Source: Bacteroidota bacterium (GTDB lineage Bacteria; Bacteroidota; Bacteroidia; B-17B0; Aurantibacillaceae). Taken from it: a stretch of DNA of 45,972 nt. Where the stretch lies: positions 1 to 45,972 of the forward strand of contig JAEZDS010000008.1 of NCBI GenBank assembly GCA_023433205.1. The letters are read 5' to 3'. Positions 30,901 to 37,923 of the stretch are shown here, in pieces (positions within the stretch are counted from its first letter, which is position 1; every line of letters starts with the position of its first letter). A model generated the notes under the pieces. The model searched no databases and had not been told where the DNA came from. It worked only from the letters and a program-made list of their open reading frames with translations. Both the position numbers and the translations under genes were made by a program.

Positions 30901-32343
30901 TCATAGTTTTACGCACACATTTTTTGGTTCTGTAAAAAAATTGAGCGCCTCAAAACCACCCTCACGGCCTACACCGCTTGCTTTTACGCCACCGAAAGGT
31001 GTTCTCAGGTCACGCAGCAGCCAGCAGTTGATCCATACAATTCCTGCATGAATGGCTCCCGCAATTTTGTGAGCCCGCGTGAGATTGTTGGTCCACACCA
31101 CACTGGCGAGCCCATACATGGTTGAATTTGCCAGCTGCAATGCTTCTTCTTCGGTATCGAAGGCTGTAATTGTAACAACGGGACCAAAGATCTCTTCCTG
31201 ATTGGTGCGGCAGCCTGGTCCAAGCCCTTCTATTACTGCAGGAGAAATATAATAACCATCCGAAAACTCTCCGCCCGGGTCAATAACTTCGCCTCCGCAC
31301 AAAATTGTTCCGCCCTCTTTTTTTGCCAGTTCTATATAACTCAGAATTTTTTCTTTGTGTTGCAACGAAACAACGGCGCCGATCTTTGTTTTTTCGTCCA
31401 TTGGGTCGCCAACTTTCATTTGCCGTACACGGTCAACGAAATCTTTTTTGAACTTTTCGTAAAGCGGCCGTTCTACCATAATGCGTGAGCCGCAGAGACA
31501 GATCTGTCCCTGGTTGGCGAAAGATGAATGGATAGTTGTGCTCAGCATTTTATCATAATCGCAGTCGGCGAAAATGATGTTTGGATTTTTTCCACCCAGC
31601 TCTAAAGACAACTTTTTAAACATTGGTGCTGCCACTGAGGCAATGTGTTTGCCTGTAGCAGTGCCGCCGGTAAAGGAGATCAGCGGTAAATCAGGATGGC
31701 TTACTATAGCATTTCCCACTTTAGGACCAAGACCATGCACTATATTCAAAACGCCTGGTGGCAGTTGCACATCAATACAGATCTCCGATAACATAAAAGC
31801 CGTCATGGGTGTTACCTCCGATGGTTTCGCCACCACAGTGCAGCCTGCCGCAAGCGCCGGAGCGATCTTCCAGGTAAAAAGATAAAGCGGAAGATTCCAG
31901 GGAGAGATACAACCGGCTATACCTGCAGCTTCACGCAATGTGTAGTTGATCGCTGTGTTTTCCATGGCATGTGCTGTACTGGCATAGTGCAGAATGGCTG
32001 TACCGTAAAAATGAAGGTTGGCCGCGGCGCGGGGAATATCTACCGTTTTTGCAAGTTTTAGTGGTTTGCCGTTGTCAATACTTTCTGCCAGCGCGAGTTT
32101 CTCAAGATTCTGTTCTATGAGCGCGGCTATCTTTAAGAGGTAGTCCGACCTTTTTTCTTTGGACATAGTACTCCACAGTGGAAATGCCTTTTTTGCAGCT
32201 TCACAGGCAGCCTCCACATCCTTTTCATCACTGTCTGGTATGTGCGAGTAAACCTTTCCGGTCGAAGGGCAATAATTATCGAGGTGTTTCCCCGACTGAG
32301 GACTAACCAGCTGGCCATCTATATAATTTTTAATGTGTTGCAT
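30901..32343 (-). CDS. Aldehyde dehydrogenase, muconate-semialdehyde type
   Basis: A 480-residue NAD(P)-dependent ALDH superfamily enzyme. The catalytic Cys282 sits in NQGQICLCGSR and the general base Glu248 in LSLELGGKNP; SFTGGTATG is the Rossmann loop. The C-terminal NCWLLRDLRTPFGG is characteristic of 2-hydroxymuconic and 2-aminomuconic semialdehyde dehydrogenases, which act in aromatic and kynurenine/tryptophan degradation, so that substrate class is my best guess. Start: ATG 32343 (MQHIKNYIDGQ) matches the family; the open frame extends 14 codons further upstream but that stretch has no homology. No other gene of a tryptophan or catechol pathway is visible, so it stands alone here. It is divergent from the flavoprotein gene. 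Confidence 0.9.
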   Translation of the reverse strand: MQHIKNYIDGQLVSPQSGKHLDNYCPSTGKVYSHIPDSDEKDVEAACEAAKKAFPLWSTMSKEKRSDYLLKIAALIEQNLEKLALAESIDNGKPLKLAKTVDIPRAAANLHFYGTAILHYASTAHAMENTAINYTLREAAGIAGCISPWNLPLYLFTWKIAPALAAGCTVVAKPSEVTPMTAFMLSEICIDVQLPPGVLNIVHGLGPKVGNAIVSHPDLPLISFTGGTATGKHIASVAAPMFKKLSLELGGKNPNIIFADCDYDKMLSTTIHSSFANQGQICLCGSRIMVERPLYEKFKKDFVDRVRQMKVGDPMDEKTKIGAVVSLQHKEKILSYIELAKKEGGTILCGGEVIDPGGEFSDGYYISPAVIEGLGPGCRTNQEEIFGPVVTITAFDTEEEALQLANSTMYGLASVVWTNNLTRAHKIAGAIHAGIVWINCWLLRDLRTPFGGVKASGVGREGGFEALNFFTEPKNVCVKL

Positions 32344-32432
32344 CGTATAAGCCCTTAAATTTAGCAGTTTATAGGGCAAGGCCAAACGCCTTTAGCAAGA
32401 TTTAGTGAAGCAGACAAGGAATTTACGGCAAA

Positions 32433-33659
32433 TTGAAAGAGGAAAGAAAAAATACGAATAAAAGTTCTGTGGCAGTTGTTGGCGGTGGCGCCGCTTCGCT
32501 GATGTTTGCGGCGTGTATAGACACCAATAAGTTTGATGTGGTTATTTATGAAAGAAACAACGCGCCGGGCAGAAAGTTTCTTGTGGCCGGTGATGGCGGT
32601 TTTAATCTCACACATTCTGAACCTCCACAGGAATTTATAAGACGCTACACGCCTTCTCACTTTATAAAAGACGCTTTTGAGCGCTTTAATAATGCAGATC
32701 TTGTAAACTGGCTGCACGATGCCGGCATTCCCACCCGCACGGGCAGTAGCGGCAGGGTTTTTCCAACTAAAGAGTTCAAACCCATAGAGGTTCTTAATGT
32801 TTTTCTGAAAATTATAAGATCCAAAGCCATTCAATTTAAGTTTCGTCATCAGTGGCTGGGGTTTTTGCCGAACGGGGCATTAAGGTTTCAAAACGCCTTT
32901 GAAGAGCTGGAAGTTGTTGGCGATCATGTTGTTTTTGCGCTTGGCGGTGCGAGCTGGCCGGTAACAGGAAGTGCAGGTGAGTGGCGCGGATTTTTTGAGG
33001 GAAAAGGGATAAACACCAGGGTTTTTGAAGCAAGTAATTGTACAATGCATGTGCATTGGCCGGAGGCGATAGCTACCAGATTCTCCGGCGAGCCGCTCAA
33101 AAATATAAAGATAAGTTGCGCAGAACATGCTGTTATGGGGGAAGTAATTATTACCGAAGAAGGACTTGAAGGAAGTGGCATTTATCCGCTTAGTCCTTTA
33201 ATCAGAGCACAACTTAACAGTAAGGGAGCTGCTGAAATACAGATTGATCTTAAACCTGCTCTCACAAAAAGAGAACTGTTGAAAAAGATCAGCGCTTCGC
33301 CCGCACATTTGTCGCAATCAGATAGACTTAGAAAAGCACTTAATCTGAACGCGCTTCAAATGGAGTTGCTAAAGCATTACGTAAGCAAAAAAACCTTTCT
33401 TGACAACGAAACGCTGGTTGCTGCTGTTAAGGCTTTGCCGCTGCGAATATCCGGAATGGCTCCCGTAAAAGATGCCATCTCTACTGTTGGCGGAATAATG
33501 CTGGAAGAAATAGACAAAAAATTTATGCTCAAAAAACTTCCGGACCATTACGTTATTGGTGAGATGCTTGACTACGACGCTCCTACAGGGGGTTATCTGC
33601 TGCAGTCATGTTTTTCAATGGGAAAATTTCTTGCGGAAGTTCTTAACAAAGATTTGTAA
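32433..33659 (+). CDS. HI0933-family flavoprotein (TIGR03862-like)
   Basis: A 408-residue FAD-binding protein of the HI0933/YhiN group, whose physiological role is not established. The N-terminal dinucleotide fold is GGGAASLMFAACIDT, followed by YERNNAPGRKFLVAGDGGFN, the conserved GRK/GGFN region, and GGASWP at about 170. The C-terminal GGIMLEEIDKKFMLKK and YDAPTGGYLLQSCFSMG are family hallmarks of the C-terminal FAD contact. The start is uncertain: the frame begins with TTG 32433, and a GTG lies at the SSVAVVGGG segment; no ATG exists before the fold. It is divergent from the ALDH gene, separated by 89 bases, and probably transcribed alone. Confidence 0.88.
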   Translation: MKEERKNTNKSSVAVVGGGAASLMFAACIDTNKFDVVIYERNNAPGRKFLVAGDGGFNLTHSEPPQEFIRRYTPSHFIKDAFERFNNADLVNWLHDAGIPTRTGSSGRVFPTKEFKPIEVLNVFLKIIRSKAIQFKFRHQWLGFLPNGALRFQNAFEELEVVGDHVVFALGGASWPVTGSAGEWRGFFEGKGINTRVFEASNCTMHVHWPEAIATRFSGEPLKNIKISCAEHAVMGEVIITEEGLEGSGIYPLSPLIRAQLNSKGAAEIQIDLKPALTKRELLKKISASPAHLSQSDRLRKALNLNALQMELLKHYVSKKTFLDNETLVAAVKALPLRISGMAPVKDAISTVGGIMLEEIDKKFMLKKLPDHYVIGEMLDYDAPTGGYLLQSCFSMGKFLAEVLNKDL

Positions 33660-33756
33660 CCTGTTAATGATTTGTGGCTTATATGATTGTCGGAAAGCCT
33701 TGATATTACACAATAATCAGTAAAATTGGAAAAAGATCCACTTACACAAAATAACA

Positions 33757-33785
33757 TTTGTAATAAGCCTTTTCGATTATATTTG
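33757..33785 (+). promoter_or_regulatory. Promoter of the enoyl-CoA hydratase gene
   Basis: TTTG (33757-33760), 17-base spacer, then TATATTTG (33778-33785): both elements are exact Bacteroidota matches, and the ATG follows at 33808. This is the best promoter in the window. Confidence 0.7.
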
Positions 33786-33807
33786 TGAGAATTCAAAAAG
33801 TAAATAG

Positions 33808-34596
33808 ATGGTGGCAGCATGTGAGTACATACTGAGCGAAGTTAGAAACGGGGTTCTGATCATTACGGTGAACAGGCCAGACAAACTTAACGCGCTTAAC
33901 AAACAAACGATTGAAGAATTGCATGAAACGCTGGCTGAGGCAGAGCACATGAACGAGATCAGGTCTGTGATCTTAACTGGTGCCGGACAAAAAGCATTTG
34001 TGGCAGGCGCTGATATTGCTGAATTTGCGAACTACAGCGTTGAAGAAGGTAAAATGCTCAGCGCAACTGGCCATTTTAAGATCTTCAATTTTATTGAGAA
34101 TTTTAGTAAGCCTATTATCGCTGCTGTAAATGGGTTCGCGCTTGGCGGCGGACTTGAACTGGCACTTTGTTGTCACATCCGCGTGGTAAGTGACAATGCT
34201 AAAATGGGATTGCCTGAAGTAAGCCTGGGTGTGATACCAGGTTACGGCGGCACCCAGCGGCTTGCTCAGCTAATGGGCAAGGGCAAGGCCTTTGAAATGA
34301 TAGTTACTGCCGATGTGATAAATGCGCAGGAGGCCTACCATTGGGGATTGGCAAATCACGTGACCACTCAGGAGAATTTGCTTGACAAATGTCTGGAGAT
34401 CTCCTCGAAGATAGCTACCAAAAGTCCTACTGCCATTAAAACGGCCATCAAGGTGATCAACTCTGGTTTCAAAAACCAGGTGAATGGTTATGAGGTGGAA
34501 ATTGAAGAATTTGGGAAGTCATTTGGCACCAAAGACTTCAGGGAAGGTGTTGATGCGTTCCTTGAAAAACGCAAGGCTGATTTTAAAGGAGAATAA
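33808..34596 (+). CDS. Enoyl-CoA hydratase/isomerase (crotonase) family protein
   Basis: A 262-residue crotonase. The oxyanion hole is AGADIAE at about 67-73 and GFALGGGLELAL at 109-120. Both hydratase glutamates are present, Glu117 and Glu137 (LPEVSLGVIPGYGGTQR), 20 residues apart as in classical enoyl-CoA hydratases. Beta-oxidation or crotonyl-CoA hydration is therefore likely; 3-hydroxybutyryl-CoA dehydratase is an alternative. A very good promoter precedes it, with a leader of about 16 bases after the expected transcription start. The stop overlaps the transglutaminase-like gene start (TAATG), although the two proteins have no obvious metabolic link. Confidence 0.93.
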   Translation: MVAACEYILSEVRNGVLIITVNRPDKLNALNKQTIEELHETLAEAEHMNEIRSVILTGAGQKAFVAGADIAEFANYSVEEGKMLSATGHFKIFNFIENFSKPIIAAVNGFALGGGLELALCCHIRVVSDNAKMGLPEVSLGVIPGYGGTQRLAQLMGKGKAFEMIVTADVINAQEAYHWGLANHVTTQENLLDKCLEISSKIATKSPTAIKTAIKVINSGFKNQVNGYEVEIEEFGKSFGTKDFREGVDAFLEKRKADFKGE

Positions 34597-35744
34597 TGTC
34601 TGGCAGGCGCTTTTCTGTTATTAGGAAAGGCCTGCTCCTTTTATTGTTCTCTTCTTATTTTCACGGTTCAGCACAAACTACCAACAATCCAACGTATGCT
34701 GCGATCGACGCGGAGATCAGAACATTCAGCGCTGATTCTCTTTACAACGCCGACAGTCTGCTCAAATTCGTAAACAGTCGTTTTACAGATGATGCCGCAA
34801 AGGTACGGGCATTTTATACCTGGATCGCCTTAAATATCCGATACGACAAATCGCTGCTTGATCAATATAAACTTACTTCTGCATTACAGTTGCACAATTT
34901 TGCGCCTGGAGGCTACAGTCAGGCCGTTGATACGGTGCTCGCCCGTGGCCGTGCTGTTTGTGAAGGGTTCTGTAACCTGATGAATTATTTCTGTGCGAGG
35001 AGCGGCATACGATCCAGTCTCGTTCCGGGCATCACCAGGGTACCCGATGGGGAGGTACTTGAAGATATTCTCCACACATGGACAGTTGTTAAGATCGATA
35101 GCGGCTGGAAATTGCTTGACATTGCCTGGGCGGGTGGATACGTTGACGGAAGAAACCAGTACGTTCATGATTTTTCCGGCAAATATTTTTTTACTTCACC
35201 CGACCTGTTTGTAAAAACCCATTGGCCACTGGACATGATGTGGCAGTTGCTGGAATTTCCGGTTACCAAGCAGGAGTTTTACCAGGACACTCCTCCCTCG
35301 GCAATGCCTTATTTCAATTTTCGCGATTCTATCAGCGCCTATCTGCTTATCCCTGAAAAAGAAAGAGAATACACCGATCTGCTACACTATCAGCGCTACG
35401 ATACTGCCAACAGGTTGTATAAAGAAGGAGCCGATCGTTACATATACAATAAGGCGGCATCGCTGTTCAACAAGGCCGCCTTGTATCTGGATGACTACGC
35501 TGAGTATGCTGCTGGTTTAAAAGGCAGGGAAATTGGCAGTAAAGAGATCAACAAGTGTCTCAGGCTGCTGCAAGAGCCAAAACATTATCTGGAAGAGGGA
35601 TTAAAATTCTCGGCCTCACGCAAATTTTACACTGCTGAGGTTAAAAACAACTTTGAGCAGATGGTTCAGGCTTCAAGCAAAAAACTGATCGTCACCAATC
35701 ATTATATAGAGACCTACAGGCAGATGCTGGCCAGCCTGCGTTAA
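34596..35744 (+). CDS. Secreted transglutaminase-like domain protein
   Basis: A 382-residue exported protein with a signal peptide (about 1-27, ending GSAQTT). The transglutaminase/cysteine-protease core is intact: Cys122 in GRAVCEGFCN, His160 in LHTWTVVKI and Asp175 in LDIAWAGG. The motif RVLA...C...H..D with short spacing is that of microbial peptidase-like transglutaminases (PF01841), many of which cleave or cross-link peptides; the actual reaction is not deducible. The C-terminal 200 residues are probably helical and of unknown fold. It is translationally coupled to the enoyl-CoA hydratase gene. Confidence 0.82.
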   Translation: MSGRRFSVIRKGLLLLLFSSYFHGSAQTTNNPTYAAIDAEIRTFSADSLYNADSLLKFVNSRFTDDAAKVRAFYTWIALNIRYDKSLLDQYKLTSALQLHNFAPGGYSQAVDTVLARGRAVCEGFCNLMNYFCARSGIRSSLVPGITRVPDGEVLEDILHTWTVVKIDSGWKLLDIAWAGGYVDGRNQYVHDFSGKYFFTSPDLFVKTHWPLDMMWQLLEFPVTKQEFYQDTPPSAMPYFNFRDSISAYLLIPEKEREYTDLLHYQRYDTANRLYKEGADRYIYNKAASLFNKAALYLDDYAEYAAGLKGREIGSKEINKCLRLLQEPKHYLEEGLKFSASRKFYTAEVKNNFEQMVQASSKKLIVTNHYIETYRQMLASLR

Positions 35745-35750
35745 ATTGAT

Positions 35751-35758
35751 TAACTTTG
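35751..35758 (+). promoter_or_regulatory. Candidate -7 box for the CxxC membrane protein gene
   Basis: TAACTTTG is an exact -7 match, only 8 bases before the GTG at 35766. If used, the message would be nearly leaderless, or the true start is further in. Confidence 0.35.
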
Positions 35759-35765
35759 CAGGCTG

Positions 35766-36035
35766 GTGAGAAGGCCGAATTTGTATATTTTCTGGATTCT
35801 GGTGCTGTTTTTGGCGCTGTGGCCTTTTACCGATGTGCAGGCGCAATGCGCAATGTGCAAGGAAGCCGCCGAAGCTTCAATGAAAGATAATCCGAATTCG
35901 ATGGCCAGAAATCTGAACAAGGGAATTTTGTATCTGATGGCAGTTCCTTATCTGGCCATAGCATTTATCTTCCGCAAACAACTCTTCCAGCTTTGGAAAA
36001 AGGTCAGTGCCAGGTTTTTAGCCAGGCAACACTGA
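35766..36035 (+). CDS. Small exported CxxC membrane protein
   Basis: An 89-residue protein starting with GTG. An N-terminal hydrophobic signal or anchor (YIFWILVLFLALWPF) is followed by QCAMCKEAAEA, a CxxC motif facing the periplasm, and a second membrane segment (GILYLMAVPYLAIAFIFR), then a basic C-terminus (KKVSARFLARQH). Small proteins with a leading CAMC..A motif and one trailing helix are common in Bacteroidota, by recollection, but their role is unknown; redox or metal handling is possible. The exact -7 box 8 bases upstream makes the message nearly leaderless. Confidence 0.65.
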   Translation: MRRPNLYIFWILVLFLALWPFTDVQAQCAMCKEAAEASMKDNPNSMARNLNKGILYLMAVPYLAIAFIFRKQLFQLWKKVSARFLARQH

Positions 36036-36071
36036 TCTATTTGTTGTGATCGGGAAACAACTGAGTGGCAC

Positions 36072-36734
36072 TCAGCGCATTTTTATTTTGCGGGGTTTTT
36101 TCACTGCGCTGCTTTTCACCAACACCTTCTGGCGGGTTCGTGGAAAATGCACTTTTTCGTTGATCACCATTCTGAGGTTTAATTGGCGTGGCAAGCTGCC
36201 GTACTCTTTGTAGATCTTGGTTTTGATCTTTTCTATGCCCCGCGAATCCAGCATGTCATCCTGCAGCGCTTCAAAAACCAGCAGATCGCAGGCTGAAGAT
36301 CGCATCCAGTCAACATCTACCTGGTAACCAATTGCCGCAAGCGCGTTGGTTTTTGTAAGAAATGACTGGATCTTTCGTTTATCTATTTTTAATGTTGAAC
36401 ATGACCCGAAATAAAACACCTTTCCATAACACTGATCCTGCAGTATCTCTGCTATCTGATCAAGCGTAATGTAGTCTCTTCTGTTTAAGAAAATCTTTTC
36501 CTGCTCGCCGTGCATGGCCAGGTAAAGAATGGGAAATCTTTTTGAAATTGATTTCTGCGCCCATTTTTTCAGGAAAAACTCAAATTCGTTCTTTGTCGCG
36601 CAATCGTGGTGAATGTAATGGCAGGAGTTTGATTTGTATAAAAACTCCAGCAATGGTGTTACTGATGATTTATCCTTGAGGTTATAATCATTCCACATCC
36701 CCTCCAGGCAATATATGTGTTTGTTGGTTTTCAT
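36072..36734 (-). CDS. Hypothetical protein with a caspase-like His/Cys pattern
   Basis: A 220-residue soluble protein. It begins with HIYCLEGMW and has a core of alternating strands and helices. His75-Gly76 follows a hydrophobic strand (ILYLAMHGE) and Ser111-Cys112-Ser113 follows another (KVFYFGSCST), 37 residues later. That order, strand-HG then strand-(S/A)C, is the catalytic pattern of clan CD peptidases such as caspases, gingipains and CHAT proteins. The tail is strongly basic (VKSSAVKKPRKIKMR). No effector domain or partner gene is attached. I infer a caspase-like hydrolase or an inactive relative; this is pattern-based, and a proven family assignment needs a profile search. Confidence 0.5.
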   Translation of the reverse strand: MKTNKHIYCLEGMWNDYNLKDKSSVTPLLEFLYKSNSCHYIHHDCATKNEFEFFLKKWAQKSISKRFPILYLAMHGEQEKIFLNRRDYITLDQIAEILQDQCYGKVFYFGSCSTLKIDKRKIQSFLTKTNALAAIGYQVDVDWMRSSACDLLVFEALQDDMLDSRGIEKIKTKIYKEYGSLPRQLNLRMVINEKVHFPRTRQKVLVKSSAVKKPRKIKMR

Positions 36735-36767
36735 TATCCGTCTCCCCGTTCTGTCTGCACTTATTAA

Positions 36768-37070
36768 TTATCTGTTTTGTGTTATCACTTTTGGCGCTTT
36801 AAAATAGTCGCTGTCTTTTTTTGGCGCATTTTTTAATGCTTCCTTCTGACTTAAGGTTTGCTCTGGTTCATCGGGCCGAAGCACGTTCCTTTCATCAGTC
36901 ATGTAAATAAGCGGTTCACTATTACTTGTGTCAAGCTCGTTGAGTTTATCAACAAACGCCAGCATCCTGTTCATATCATTCAGGATCTCTTTTTTAGATG
37001 TCTCATCAAATTCCAGTCGTGCAAGATGCGCGATCTCATCAACGGTGGTTATATCAATTTTGTTTGGCAT
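36768..37070 (-). CDS. gatC: Asp-tRNA(Asn)/Glu-tRNA(Gln) amidotransferase subunit C
   Basis: A 100-residue subunit that stabilises the GatA/GatB complex, which converts mischarged Glu-tRNA(Gln) or Asp-tRNA(Asn) to Gln-tRNA or Asn-tRNA. Hallmarks are DEIAHLARLEF near the start and a mid region with MLAFVDKLNELDTSNSEPL, then RPDEP and a C-terminal FKAPKVI. The start is ATG 37070 (MPNKIDITTV); a longer open frame begins at 37166 but the extra residues overlap plsC and have no counterpart. The start lies 17 bases inside the plsC gene. gatA and gatB are elsewhere, as usual in Bacteroidota. Confidence 0.93.
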   Translation of the reverse strand: MPNKIDITTVDEIAHLARLEFDETSKKEILNDMNRMLAFVDKLNELDTSNSEPLIYMTDERNVLRPDEPEQTLSQKEALKNAPKKDSDYFKAPKVITQNR

Positions 37071-37806
37071 GTTGTTTTTCAAGTTGTTCCTTAATAAAGG
37101 TATGTACTTTATCCCGAAGTTCTGAAACATGGCTTTCATCCAGACCCGTGGTTGTAATTGGCTCACCTACAAGTATTTGAGGCCGGCCAACACCCCCTTT
37201 ACTCTTAAAAAAGCCACCATTTTGTAGGAATTCCCAATTGTTAAAATTTACTATAGGGACGATAGGTACTTGTCTTGACACAGCCAATCTAAAGGCGCCG
37301 TTCTTGAAGTTTCGAAGCTTTCCTTCTGGACTAATCGTTCCTTCGGGGTAGATCACCAGGCTAAGTCCCTGATCTAGTTTATGTCCGGCCTGAGTAAAGG
37401 CTTTGTGGGAGTCTGTAAGACTTCTGCGGTTAACAGGTATATCGAGGTATCGGAAAAAGTTTCCGAAGAGTGGAATTTTCAGAAGCTCATACTTGCCCAT
37501 GTAAACCGCCGTGTGATTAATGTAAAATACGCTGAACACAATGTCAAGGTACGATGTATGATTGCCCACCACCACACAGGGTGAGGGCAGGGTATAGGGC
37601 TTTTTCTGATAACTGATACGGGGAAATAAAAATGAACCGTAAGCTATAAGTCTGGCCCACAGCCTTTTAAGTTTAAATACCAGAGCGGATCGTCGGGTCT
37701 TCAGGGCCCAGTAAAACAAGGGGTACAGCAGCAAAAAGGGCACTGCGAACCACAGAAAGAACCAGATCTTCCAGATTGGCGTGAATATACTCCTGATAAT
37801 TTTCAA
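37054..37806 (-). CDS. 1-acyl-sn-glycerol-3-phosphate acyltransferase, PlsC family
   Basis: A 250-residue membrane-associated acyltransferase that makes phosphatidic acid from lysophosphatidate, or a related lysophospholipid acylation. The NHxxxxD motif is present (NHTSYLD, His83 and Asp88), and the second conserved block, YPEGTISPEGKLR, has Glu155-Gly156-Thr157. A hydrophobic segment lies at about 14-35. VPIVPI near 170 is the usual PlsC fourth block. It is followed by gatC with a 17-base overlap. The substrate side chain cannot be deduced. Upstream lies a 117-base gap after the OmpA gene. Confidence 0.9.
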   Translation of the reverse strand: MKIIRSIFTPIWKIWFFLWFAVPFLLLYPLFYWALKTRRSALVFKLKRLWARLIAYGSFLFPRISYQKKPYTLPSPCVVVGNHTSYLDIVFSVFYINHTAVYMGKYELLKIPLFGNFFRYLDIPVNRRSLTDSHKAFTQAGHKLDQGLSLVIYPEGTISPEGKLRNFKNGAFRLAVSRQVPIVPIVNFNNWEFLQNGGFFKSKGGVGRPQILVGEPITTTGLDESHVSELRDKVHTFIKEQLEKQHAKQN

Positions 37807-37923
37807 AGGAGCGCTAAAATAGCAAAATAACAGTGCCCCAAACTGATGAAGCCTGCTATTTACGGGAGAATCGGCATGTTTTTGGCAATCTTAACAGCCC
37901 CCTGTTGCGATGTATAAATGTGT

